Part shown: positions 12,301 to 26,100 of the stretch, piece after piece
How the letters are laid out: the number at the start of each line of letters is the position of its first letter
Position numbering within the stretch: position 1 is the first letter of the stretch
From: Ancistrus triradiatus
Lineage: Eukaryota; Chordata; Actinopteri; Siluriformes; Loricariidae
DNA length: 64,000 nt
Reading direction: 5' to 3'
NCBI GenBank assembly: GCA_025084515.1
Contig: JAJAGP010000555.1
Location: 124,001-188,000 of the forward strand
Translations under genes and position numbers: made by a program
The notes under the pieces: generated by a model
What the model was told of the DNA's origin: nothing
The model's database searches: none
What the model saw: only the letters and a program-made list of their open reading frames with translations

Positions 12301-14132
12301 AAGTTCTCCATCAAAGTTTTGGACTTTATGTTAGGATTGCAGAATGGAAAGTTGAACTGACTTGCTGGGGAGGTGGAAACCTATTAAAATACCATGCTGA
12401 GAGCCACTGGGGTTTTCAGTGTAAATAATTTTGCTGCCATGTCTGGTTTTCGATGGAGATTTTATGCTAGTATACTTATGAACTTGTTAGCAGTGGTGAA
12501 CACTAATTAAAAGTGGTGTAAACAAACTTTTGGCCAGATAGTGAACACATTCACACTCATGGGCAAAAAAAATGAGCCAAACCCAAAAATTGCAAAATCA
12601 GTGTTTGTCCACTGTAATGTGACTCCAAATATTCTCTGTAGACTTTTGGACTCTGACCAGGCCAAAACATGAGCTTGATGAACTGTGGCAGATTACCAAC
12701 TAACAATTAATCTTTTAAGAAAAAAAAACAAGGCAAAATATTTTGGAAGAGTTTGAACACCCATCCATGCGTCAGTTAAGAGTTTTATATCAAACATATA
12801 AATCTTTTCATGGTTTATCCTCCACCCAACAATTCACTGCAGCATCAACAAGTGATGAGCAAATGGTGACAGAAGTCTCAGGAGTGCTAATTTTCTGAAC
12901 AACAATCTGTTGTTGGGAGTATTTAAAGCTTAATATTCATTCTTTTTGCCTAGGACTGTGTATATAAAGGGTGTCTATAAAGTAAGTCCCACTCAAAGTA
13001 CAAGAGGGTGTTTTCAAATTTATATGAAGCAGAAGGAGCCCAGGTTTTATCCACATTACTCTGAATCAATGTGAGTCCCGTGGAGTAGGCTATATATGTA
13101 TATGAGCTCCTGCAAACCTGACAGATCAAATATCTTTAGTTCCAGGCTTGAATGGTCACTGATTTCAGAATTTATTAAGATTATACCTGGATTTGATTAA
13201 GGCTTAACAAGTAAATTCTTATACATCTATATGATGAAAACTACAAGCTTACTTGTTAGCTATAGCCTTAAAGTTCCAATCCAAAACAAAAGCAATATAC
13301 TTTAAATCAATTGCGTTTACATGCACATAATAATCCGATAACTGCAGAAAATACGATTTGGTCAGTAATCAGATAACGGGAAACCTCCGGGTTTACATGA
13401 CCCAGGCAATATTCGGGTTTCTACTTTGCGACCAGCCTATAATCTCACTGAAAGATGTGACGTGAACCTCAATTTTAAAATTAAATAATCAAATTCTTCA
13501 TTTTCTTGGGTATATACTGCGTTTCCAAGTCTCCACAAAGTGTTCGCTAACCGTCTAGTGGCATGCTGTGTTTAATTCCAGGGTTGCCAGATCCCACGAA
13601 AGAATCCCCTCACATTGTCTATGTAAATAACACCTTCAAAAACCAAAATGCCTACGAATAGGCAGACCTGGCAACCATGTTCAAAATATTGTTTTGTGTA
13701 ATGTATTGCGTTCCTTTCAATACGTTTCTTTATACAGCATGCAACACTGTTTTTTATTTTTCTATTTGGGTAGATTCCCTCGATAATTCTCTCTGTCTGA
13801 TCTGTCAAATAACTTAATTCGAGTTGCTACAAACCAGGCTTCTTCAGTCAGCAGTTGCCGCTCTCTTTCTCCTTTCACACACACGGTTGTCTTGCTATCC
13901 TTGTGAGGACTTTCCATTGACACGAATGACTACTGCAGCCAATTAATGCTACACCCAATCCTAAACTTAATCTCAGTAACTTAAAGCAAGTGTTTTGTCT
14001 CTTATGGTTTTTCAAATAAAAGTTGCCATTTTTGTAAAAAACAAAACAAAAACAAAAGTCCTCGCTAGTCAAAATTTGAGGTCTTCCTATCATCATAGGG
14101 ACATTTGGTCCTCACAAGTATATCAAGACAAG

Positions 14133-14198
<66 letters not shown>

Positions 14199-17100
14199 AT
14201 TTGTCGATCTATCATTGTGATGACTTTCCATTGACACAATATTACTGTTGCTACTAGATGTTACACCTAAACTTAACCTTAACCTCAATAACCTTTTGGC
14301 TCTTTTGGTTTTTCAAACCTTTGTTTTGAAACACACACTGCCTTTCATATTTCTGATGCACACTTCTCGCTCACTTCAAGTCTTACATTTATTGCGTTCT
14401 CGACTACACTTAGGTAAATGACATCCTTCATGCTCATCTGCTGCTAACAAAAGTCTTACATTCTGAATAGTTGTAATAGAGTTTCTTAGCTCTTTTGTAA
14501 TGAGAGAACGCTAAGTACTTTTAAACATCTGTCTCGGAGAAAAGGCAGCAAAGCTGGAACACTCAGTTTCAGAACATTTATGTGTAACTAATCCTTCTAC
14601 AGACAATGCACCTGAGTAAGTAGTCTTTTTTCAACAATATGACAAAGAGCTGCATAATTGCTTGCATCCACACAGCTACAGTTAATTAGTACAGGCTGTA
14701 AACTGTATGACTAGAAAACTGCACGGAATATGAGTAAACAATTTTGCCACTGCAATAGTTTCTTTATTCATCCTGTACATGAGCCAGGTAAAATCTTTAA
14801 TAAAGGAAACTGGCTAATGTCCCATAGATCTAACAGGTCAGGGTTGTGATCTGTTCATGGTTCCTGAGTCCGTGCCCAATCGCCACCTGTGAATAAAGTT
14901 ATCAGCTCTCTAAGAAGCTCGAATTATAGGCATGTGTTTCTTACTGTAATTCTCCCTCATATATATTTGCATGGTTTAAAATCAGCCTTCACTCATTAGG
15001 AGTTTTGAAAAAGACACCACATGCATACATATTACATATTATCAGTGGCCAGTTGGGAGTTGAACAGGAATTAATTAGAATAAATGGTTGCAGCAGCAGT
15101 ATATTACTTTGTGAAAGGGTATAAAGATGACTTTGACAGTCTGAAGGTGATATTTTTGTCAGGACACGTTGGACCTCCGATAGAGAGAGAATTGGGTGTG
15201 ATCTTGTGAATACGTAGGTGTCAGAGCAGCCGCAGCATCTCCAGCCACCAGCAGAGGGCAGCAGATGTGCCTGCATGAAGTACGTTACCCAGAAGCCATG
15301 GCACAGGCACAAGGTGTTAACGAGCAGCCCTACTGCTTTTAAATATTGATGGAAAGATGGACATGTATTAAATCTGAGTTGCAGGAGCCGTGAAGAAGAT
15401 GACAAAAAATATAAAAAAATAATGAACTTGGAGAAATTAGAAATTCTCTCTGTTGATACTGCCAAGATATTCAAGCATACCATGGTCCTTCCTTTTGTGT
15501 CTGTATTATGTTGGTGACCAGCTGGAGAAACCATTATTAGACCTTTAAAAATGAACTTTTACAAATTCGATTTCAGGATCATCACTGTAGGATATTACTT
15601 TTTTCCCAACGTATATACTTTCCAATATATATACATTTTTAATGGCTTGGCCCCTGATGTGGTTCTGTCAACAATCGTTCAGAGAACTCTGTAAAATCAA
15701 CAGAGAATAACATCCATAAAACCTTCTGTTGCTCTCCCTTTTGGCAGCAAGCCTTTTCTGTAAAGGCAACCACTCAGTAGAACTCACTAGCAGATAACAA
15801 AAAAGATCTGTAGTTCTAAAGGAAGTGTTAAGATTAAACGGAGAAACCTGGTAAGAACCAATTAACTCTGTAATCACTGATTTGATGACTTGCACATTTT
15901 GTTGGTTTTGCATCTTTTCCTCTTATGTTCAATGCTCATTTATTTTCTAATTAGGAAAAATTTGGTGTCACGGATAAGTGTGTGTGGGTGGGGTAATTAC
16001 TGTAAGTGTTATAGTATGTCTTTTTGGTTTTGTTACTGTTCAGTGTTCTACATTTATGAGTCAATGTTTTAATTGTGACCTGCCTGGGGACTTCTAATGA
16101 CAATTAGCCCTAGGCTGTAGTTCAGTGCATCAAATGATAACATTCATTTTTATAATTGTACATGGTCCTGTTTAAAAAAAAAGTTGGATAATGTAGAGAC
16201 AAGGTGTGAAAATATGAAACAAGGTGCAACTAGATAAGAATTGGTGAGAAAAGGTGGGAGTAGGGGATTTAAGGTGAGAACGGATATAAGGTAAGACATG
16301 TCAGGCAAGGTAAGAGCCAGGAGGAAAAATGTACAGAATAAGCAAAGAAAAGAAAAGAAATCCAACAAAGTGTAAAGATTTGAGACTATGTGAAATGGTG
16401 AAACAACATACAAGGAAGCTTATTTGCATGGTTTAGAATCAGCACACTTGAAAAAGATAGCACATCTACACATAGATGTTAATTCAATGGCCAATTCTGA
16501 GTTAAATAGGAATAAATGGTTGCAGTATCAGTTAATATTACTTTAAAAAGGGCTATAAAGTTGAGTTTGACAGTCTGAAGGAGACTGAGTTCATCAGGAC
16601 ACATTGGACCTCCTATACAGAGAGAGAATTGATTATTTAGCCCTCAAACTTGTGATCAGATAACAGTCAGAGTGCTAGCACCATCTCCAGCCACCACCAG
16701 GGGGCAGCAGGTGAGCTGCACAATCTAAAATGGTGCCCGTATGAAGTTCATAACCCAGAAGCCACGGGACAGGAACTGGTGTTAACGAGTAGCCCTTGGT
16801 TTTAACAGGTGACAGCCGGCTGACGCTTTACTTGGCGCAGTATCGCTGTATTTGTAATGGACTGTATCGGTAATGGACTGGTGCCCTGTCTAGGATTGGT
16901 TCCCGCCTTGTGCTGCCTGTGCAGGATCTCTCCAGTTGTAGGACAGTTAACAAGTCCTAGAATCCCAAATGGTTTTGACATCTCATTTGACCAGGTCCAT
17001 GTTTTTTTTTTAATTATGCAGTTAAAAATGTTTGAGCTTTTTACTGTGTTAAACCCATAAGTTAACTGCAAATCTAATAGAGCAACCTTTGAATACTGAC

Positions 17101-20100
17101 CAGCTATGTTTGTAGAAGTCAGATTCAGAAGTCAGACCATTATTTTTCACTAGTGTAGTTATTGTAGCATCATGCCTTATTATATAGCACCCTTATAACA
17201 ACGTTCTCTGTACTGTGTGTCATTAAAACTGCGCAAAGCAAGGGTTTGGGGTCAAAATTTGAATATGTGAGCTGAAAAGGAATGAAGTAGAGAAAAGCAG
17301 GAAAAAGCACAAACCCAATGATGGGGTGTTTGAAGTCCAGTTTGATCCCAGTCTCCTGCATCTCCTTCTCCAACCATGGCTGAGGACGCACCAGGTACTT
17401 GACGAACTGAGACACCCACCAGACAGAGGGATCTCCGTGCAGCCTCTGTAGCCGAGGGGCCAAATCCTCAGGGATAGCCAGTGGCAGGTAGGGGGGTCGG
17501 GGGTGAAGACTGTCCACAATAGGTAACTCCACAACTTGCACATCATGATCATGTTCTTCTCCTACAGGGTGGGGAGAGAAGCTTATGAAAAACCTCCATT
17601 CTCTGCACTCTATTCTTACACCATACACTATGTACTTACCTGAGTTAATCATTTTTTTTCTTCTGACATGGCTTTCTGACATGTGCTTTTTACAACGAAG
17701 CATTGTCTCAAAGCAGCTCTACAAATATCTTGACAGAAAGCCCTAATTGAGCAAGTCTAAGGCAACAGTGCCAAGGCAAAACTACCCAAATGTTATAAGG
17801 GAAAACCTTGGGAGAACAAGACTCAAAAATGGACCCAGCCTATTTGGGCAGTCTAATTAAATTTGTCACGGTTCATTCGTGAGTCATGATTCAGTACACA
17901 GTGATTCAGTGATTGTCTCATAATGGCTCTTTCTCAGTGCAGATCTCCGCTATTTTTATTGTGTTTTTCTTTATTTTTTAAATCTACAGTAATGTATTCT
18001 TAGTGCAAATAAGTCTCCATGGGCCCTAAAATGGTTGATTACAGCAACCGAAGGGAAAAGAAAGACTGAGTCCGTCGGATGACTTTCAGGCTGAGCAGTA
18101 TGGATTAGCAACTAGCGCCATGAGTTCACCAATAGAGTAAGTGTTTTGCTTTTACTTTTAACTTTTAATCCATTACTCACTAAATTACATGAGATTTATT
18201 ATAAAATAAGCTTTGTGTTAATGATTTTGGGCAACTGGAAGTTAATGTAAGTGTTTTAAACAATAAAGTCGACTCTGCTATGATACAGTACAGACTATAT
18301 TAAACTCAGTTCATGATACATTTAACTTATGATGGATTTGTCAGAACATATCATCATTATTCAGGGAGCACCTGTACAATCCAACTCCATTAATACATAT
18401 AATGCCTTATACAGTGTTATACAGGATGTTCTGGGGGTTTGGAACAGGTTAATGCAATTTACATTATTACTTATGGAAAAAAAATGTAAAAACGTAAACA
18501 GAGGTACCACTTTAAGTAAAATAAAATAAAATAATACGTAGACTTAGATGTTTACAGCCGCTAATGAATGTAACTCTCTTTTTTAGAGATTTTTTTTAGG
18601 GATCAGTATCTGTATTATATTATCTTTGGTATTACTTGATATCGCATCAAAAGAAAATGTGGCATCATCCGACTCTACTGCCTGCCAATGTGCATAAACT
18701 CAAACTGCTGTCAGTGGAAGTGCTAATGATGTAAGGGTGCACACAGAGTGGACACTAAATAACAAGTCTAAACTGTATTAAGCTTGCAACTCGACTTAGA
18801 CAACAAGTTCTTGACTGATTTTTAAAATGTATTTTTAGCCCTAGTCTGGACCTTACAGCTGGCTATGGGCATGCTCACTAGATACAGTCATTTAGAAATT
18901 TTTATACCACAGCTCTGCCTGATGGATCTCCAGAGCATGCTGAAAATGTTAATTGCAGAAATGTTTGGCATTTCACACTCCATTTCCAGATGGTTGAGTA
19001 CATCTTCCAGGCATTATAACTGCCACCCAAGTACACTATGTCCTGCTTAGGTTCCCGGCACTAATATATATTTGCAATAAAGTGACGAGTTTAGTAGGAA
19101 AGTACAAAAATTTATGCGATTGGATATCCCAGACGTCTCAGTTATTATAGTTTACACCGCTCTCTTGTTCTATTATTCACTCGCCCTGTTTAAATACAGA
19201 TGAGCCAAAACTTTATTACCACTCACAGATCGAATAACAATAATTATTTCATTACAACTGCACATCTCACACATCTCGCTCTGGATGAGGGCGGCTGCTA
19301 AATGCAGTAAATGTAGATGGATGGGTTGGCTGTGGAAGAAATGGACAGACAACAAAAATTTCACTTCATGAACACTTCTGGTTTTTATTTTATGGTTTTA
19401 GGCTGCATCACTAAAAACACTTTAATTTCCTTTCAGATGCTGTTTTACAGTGTAGATATAACCCATGTTTTTGATTTCATAACAAATATTTCTTAAGGGT
19501 TTTTATTCTCAGACTATATCTAACTAAAGATTGGATTGTTCTCTTTTTTAAAAAGTGTGAGTTTAATCTATATGTCTGGGAAATAAAAAATGGGCCACTG
19601 TTCCACTCAATGGTATTGGCTTCAAACAGTTGACGGCTAGTTGAAAAATGTTTCCCAGTCAGTTTGCATTTAATGTGAGACCAAATATTCTCTATAGGGT
19701 TCAAACATGGACTCTGACCAGACCAAAACATGAGCCTGAACGACGAGTCCTTTGAGAAAAAAAACAAGACAAAATATAGTTTCTGAAGATTTTGAACACC
19801 CAGATATAAAACTAGAGTTTTATATCAAACATTTCATCTTTTCATGATTTTATCTTTGTCTGCATGAAGACTGAGTTTCCCTGGTTCCAGCTTTTTTCTC
19901 CACCAACATTTCATTGCATCAATAAGCAATGACAAGCAAGTGGTAGTGGAGTGCATTTTCGTAGCTCTTATTAGCTACAGTATTCCAGGTAGCTTTGCTA
20001 TATGTACCATATAAGTATGATATATAATATGATGTTTGGACAAGATCAAGATTGTAACACAGTTTCACAGAACGTATCGTGATCGTTAGGAGATAAAATG

Positions 20101-23100
20101 TATTGAGCTGACATTACTGAAAGTGTATGGGGTTGCTAATATAGAGGAGCGAGGCAATAATTTGCAATTGGAAATAATGGAAAAAAATAGATGTTCATTA
20201 TCTGAACTATTTTGCTAACGTGGAACATTCAGTTAGTGTGGTGATATGTGAAGTATTTGGGCATATTTTAAAGCATACATTTAAAAAATTTGGATTTTTG
20301 TTGTTGCCGTGGTCTCAGAATGTATTCTGAATCACTGAAATCTGTAGAAATCTCTCATATGAAATGTTTTTCTTCTTGCAAAGGTTGTGTTAAGTTCTTC
20401 TGACTTAGAAAATATATAATTCTACTCAGTCCACAGTGCAGAGTGGTCAGGCTTGTAGTTGTGATATGGCTGTGCAGAAAATGACCTACCATGACAAACA
20501 GCATCATAGTTTTATGTCAAATTTACTGTATATGGACATGCTTGGGTCTAATCTTGGACATCTGCAAAGCTAATTTGTGAGAATGAATATTTAAACCTTT
20601 CTTACACAAAAATGTGATTAGTAAAGTCTTGGGAGCCATCTTCTCCTTGAGAGCTCCCATCAATATTAGCCCATGCTTCCATTATCTGTGTGCCAATTTG
20701 AGCATTGGGCATACCTTTTCAAATAATCCCACATGTTAAAATGGCCCAATTTTGGTCAAAATACTGTGCCTTAAAGAACATTTCAATAGGGTATTTCAAT
20801 ATATCATTGTCTGCTTATTAATATACGATCTCGCTGACCCGTATACTATTCAAACGCTGCACTAATCTGCATATGCAGTGTCAGCTGAATAATGCAGAAT
20901 TAATCATACTCTTTCTGTTACAGAGAGAGAGACAGAGAGACACAGAGAGAGAGAGGTGCTGCAGGGCTTAATCATCCATATGCCAAAGCATGCTGGGAAA
21001 AAGTTGCTTCACAAGGCACTATATGGCAAGGTGACATTCTGTCTCATATCACAATCTCTCTATCTGTCTTCAAGAAACACCCTAGTGTATTTCAACCTAA
21101 ATCTCTGTAAACTGCATCTGCGCTGTAAATGCAATTGCCACAAACAATAACTCTGAATTTCTTTTTACTGGAGAAAAAGAACATAAAAACTGTGTACTTG
21201 TTGTCAATAACCATTCAGGAATAGTTGTGGAAGACTTTTGTGAGTTCTTCAGTGAAAGACATTTGTAGTTGATGTTCTAAATCATCTACGCTTAAGCCCA
21301 GAATTTTACATACATCTAAGCTAGAGTTATTCAAACTCCATTTTTTTCTGGCACTGATCACAATGGCTCCTAGTTACAGTAGCTCCTGAATAGACTGTGT
21401 GTTCTGTTGTTTTCGTGTATCTTGATGTATATTTCACTTGATAGCTTTCATTTGGACATTACCGCACTAATGGAAATGGTATCGTGCAAGAAAGTGTGAA
21501 TTTCCATCAAGATACTGTTGTTGATCAGGGGCCATTGGGAGTACAAATACTGTAGTCTCACATGCTTTACGAAAACCTGGCTGAATAAGAAAAGGAGGTG
21601 GACTAGCTTTACTTGAAAATGAAAGCTAGTCAAATCATGGATACAAATGTAAAAACATTTTACATGCACATCCGATCATAGTCGGATTTCTGCAATTATC
21701 TGATTATTCAAGTGGTCATGAAAACAGCTTACTCTGATCTTGAAATCAGATTAAGACATTCCATAAGGAGAGCTGGATTTCCTCAGTAATCAAATTTCTC
21801 ATAGCATGCATATCAGTTATCCGATTTTAATCGGCTGCCATGTCTGCTTATTGTAAAGACTTGCCTTTATTTGGGTTTTTTTCCGTTGTCCTGTGGGTTT
21901 GGTTGTCTCATGGGATCTGGCAACCACATGCCACCGAATTAAAGGTAGTGAAATGGCTATCAAACACTTTGTGGAAACTGAAACGCAGTATATACTCAAG
22001 AAAATTGAGAATTTAATTATTTAATATTGAAGTTTAGGTCACATCTTTCTGTGAGCTTATTAGCTGGTTGCAAAGTAGAAATCCGATTATTGCCTTGGAG
22101 GTTTCCTGTTATCTGATTACTCAAGTGCATGTAAAGTCGTTGATCAGATTACTGAGAAAATCAGATTTTCTGCAGTTATTGGCTTATTAAGTGCATGTAA
22201 ACACATTCACTGATTTGCAACACAAACGTAGAGCTGCTGCCGGTTGAATTGTAGCTATATTATTTCACACTTCATTGTTTTGGTTGTGTATGCCCCGCCT
22301 TCTGTTGACATGACCGGCACAATGGAAAGATTCAGGCATAAGCTTACACCCCATATACAACGCCTTTATGGCAGTATCTGGGGACTTTAACCATTTATCC
22401 ATTCATCATGCTCCAAAAGTACACACAATATATTAAATACCATACATGAGAAAATAAGATACTGGACTTATATGAGCCTCCGTGATACTGGCATATAACA
22501 TCTGATGTTCATTATAACTTGTTCCACCTACCTCCACATTAAAACAATAATCCTATGGATGCCTGTCACAACCAGGACTGTGAGAAAGTGAATATAGGAG
22601 ACTGAGGAGATTTTGCAGGATTTCTTAGAGAACACAGGCTGCGACCAGTTTGGCAAATCACATGGAATGGACATTGAGGGACTGTATTACAGACTACATA
22701 AACTGTTGCATGGAGAAAGCAATACCAACAAAGAAAGTGAGCTGTTTCCCCAACAATAAACCATGGATTGCAAAATGCATTAAAGGTCTCCTACATAAAA
22801 AGACGAGGGCTTTTCAAGTGAGAGATAGGAGTAGTCGGAGGTTAAAAAAACAACTCTGAAAAGGATAGAAAACAAATGCAACCAACTGCTGAAGTATAAG
22901 CTTCAACAAAAGTGTGAAGGTGGTGGGGAATGGAATGAGAACCATCACTGGTTAAAATCAGGCTGGAAATAAAATGGTGCATGGGGATTTGGATAAGGCT
23001 GATGAGTTGGAGCCATTTGTTAAACAGATTCAACCGAGGTGCAAACCCCAGTGCTCCCCAAACCCCTCCAGCTCAGTTGGCTTGCCGAGGGGAATCTTCA

Positions 23101-26100
23101 GACAAATTAGCACTACTTCACAAATACAGAAACTTCCTCAGCTCTGTCAGAACTCATGCATAGTTCCAGTCCCAAGAGACAGGCTGTACAAAGGACCTAA
23201 ACTCTACCTAGAGTCCCATACAATCAAAACGTTTGAGAGACGTTTGGAGTTCTCAAACAGTTCAAAGCCCCCTTCAAGGCCTGTCGCATTCATGTGGATG
23301 ATACTCTAATTTACCAGCTTCACAGACCTATTCACCCCTGGACGAAGCTGGAACCACAGTGTAAATCAGAAGCTTTGATTTCAAATGCAGTAAGCTACTT
23401 TCTTGTGGTTGCTGTTTTGTGCAGCGGTGTGCTGGTGAAGTGGTGCCACTTCATTCACTTCATATTCACATGTCAAGCACTTCAATATACAGATCAAGAG
23501 GGCGAGCGCCTTTATAGGGATGAGGATGGACACAATGGAGGCAGTGACAGAGAGGAGGATGATACAATCTTGGAAAACTCAGTTCATCCCCTCCATGGTG
23601 TTATATCTAGGAGCACCTTCAGCATCAGGCTCATTCCAAATGAGGAAAGCTTTTTTACCGCCCATTGCTCAGCTTCATGGTTCTATTCATTGTTAACAAT
23701 AGATAATATTCCAGCATAAGTTCTGCACACATACACACACAAGGATTTAGTGTAAATGCTTCTTTAATGTTGTATATCTATCTATCTAACTAATTGTCTT
23801 TTCACAATTACCTACATTTCATGTTAAGACACTAAGAGCATGTACTTTATTTGGATAAAATGTCATTTCAAAATATGTTGTGGTTACATGATGTAGTTAT
23901 ATGGTGTTATGTGCTATATCAGGTTTTTAGTGGGTCAAAGGTTACATGTACTTTGTCAGTAGTTGGTAGGATTTCTGTTTAATTGCCTGAGTTATCTGTA
24001 GCTACTAGTAGTGGAAATTGCTACTAAGGGAAAAAAGCTTTTTAGATCTTTTTCTTTTTTTCTTGGTTGAGTTGCTTGACTTTTCAAATGGATCGGTGAC
24101 AGAAAGTACTTACTCTAAAGGTAGGCCCTTAAAACCTTCACCGGTGCACTCCCAGTGACCTACTGTTTATGACAATTGGTCAACCAGAAGCATTGCATTA
24201 AGTTCTTACAGACTGTATAAGTAGGCTGTGGGACTGGAGTATGTAAACTTATGTCCTATGTAAACAGCAGCTCCATTAATTATACTTAAAAAATTATAAT
24301 TCATCATTTTGCATCATTATACCCTAAATTTTTTATTTTGCCTCATCAATCTTGTATTATGTCTGAAAATGGCATGCGAGTCTAAACATGCAGCTTATGT
24401 GTTTACATGGCAACAAACATCTCTCCTTCACACATGCAATCATGGTGAGAAATCCTAACTCACAAATTGCTCTAAAATAATTACTCTCACTCAGAACGCA
24501 GTCCAAATTATTAACAGTAGCTTTGCACAATTCTTTATTTTACCAATAAAATGACAGTGCCTTCTTAGTTTACTCATAAGTTAGCATATTCCATGGATTT
24601 TTACAAGGTATTTTAAACGTGTATGCAGTATTGAAAAATCAGAAAAATAGTTTCTAATGGCTACAGTTGTAAGTACTTGCAAAATCAGCATCTGGCAGCT
24701 TCATCGGGATGCCAAGTTGAATAGGGTAAAAACCCTAGGATATGCTAAAGCTCACAAAGATTGGAACGAATATCACTAAAATAGAGTATTATGGCATGAT
24801 AAATCCAAGTTTGAAATTTTTGGGAACACTCATCGACAAAATGGTATACATGGTCATTATATCATTGTTAAAATAACAAATCTAATGGTGGCCTAAGACT
24901 TTTGCAGAATACTGTATATCCTTAAAAAACAAACAGATTTGAAGGCTTGCCTCTTCTCAACTGCTGTGTTGAGGTCTATCCTGAGATGCTGTATCTGCTT
25001 GAGAGGCAGCCTCATTGATGGCTACTTCAGAATGGCTGTCTTACTGACTATATCGGGGTGCTTTATGTATTCCTGTCATTATCCTGCTGGCAGAGGCCCA
25101 TCTTACTGATGCCAGAACCGATGTTGTGCTCCCAAATCCTTTGCGATTGTTCAGATTCCATGATGCATTTCCCACATTCACTGCACCCAGACCCAAAAGT
25201 AGCAAAGCAAAACATCAGTGAACCTTCTTGACGTTAGTGTTCTTTTCTTTAAACGCATTATGTCTTGTATGTCCATAAGATGGCATTCAGGGGAAAGACA
25301 GAGATGGACGTAGGTGTGAGTGTTTTATTATTAAAGGTCGATATGGTGAAATACACGTGAGACAAAATCACAGGCAAGATGAGACAAAGTGCTAGGCTGA
25401 AGCGAAGGTGTTACGATTAAAAAATAATGCACAGAAAAATGAGAGCTTTGAGGTTAGGTGGCTAAGCCAACGCACACAAGGACTAGGGCATAACTAAAAA
25501 AGAATACAAACGAGGGAACAGGGGACCAGGAATAGCAAAAAAAAAAGAAAAAAAAAAAAGTTGACTCCAGAGAGATGAGAGTGTAGATCACAGACATAGG
25601 AACAGACAGAAGACTAGAACTAGACAACGATGAATGCTAGGAACTAGATCAGCTTAGACTGACTTGAGACCTGACAGGGAATAAACCAAAAGACTGTGTT
25701 TAAATAGTGAATGGGAACCAGAAGCGACAAGCCTCGACCTTGGAGACAAGTCTGGTCAGGCACGAAGCTCTCTTCAGGGTGCCATACCTAGACAAAGACA
25801 TTGTCCCAGAAGGATTTTGACTTCCAAATGTAATGAATGTCTGTCTTTTTATCTGTCTGTATCAATAGTTGGGTCTTTCTGTGCCTCCTATCATACACTG
25901 CCTTATCATTTCATGCTGATACTGTTGTACTGTTGGTCATGCAGTTAAGCTTAAATTTGTTTAGAAGTTGACCTAGGTTCTATCTGCATCATTCAAACAA
26001 TCTTCTACTGCCATCTCTCATATGGGACTACTGTGGCATAGTGGAAAATGTATTAGGCTGTGGACTAGAAGGTTCAGCATTCAAATCCCACCTCTGCCAA

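Noticed and set aside
13995..14234. Frame encoding Thr-His repeats
   Set aside because: Direct translation of a CA microsatellite.
22974..23309. 111-codon plus-strand frame
   Set aside because: It overlaps a decayed LINE in another frame and shows no recognisable domain of its own.
26028..26090. Possible functional tRNA gene
   Set aside because: The tRNA-like head has a disrupted B box and no acceptor stem pairing, and is joined to a SINE body and tail that recur elsewhere in the window.
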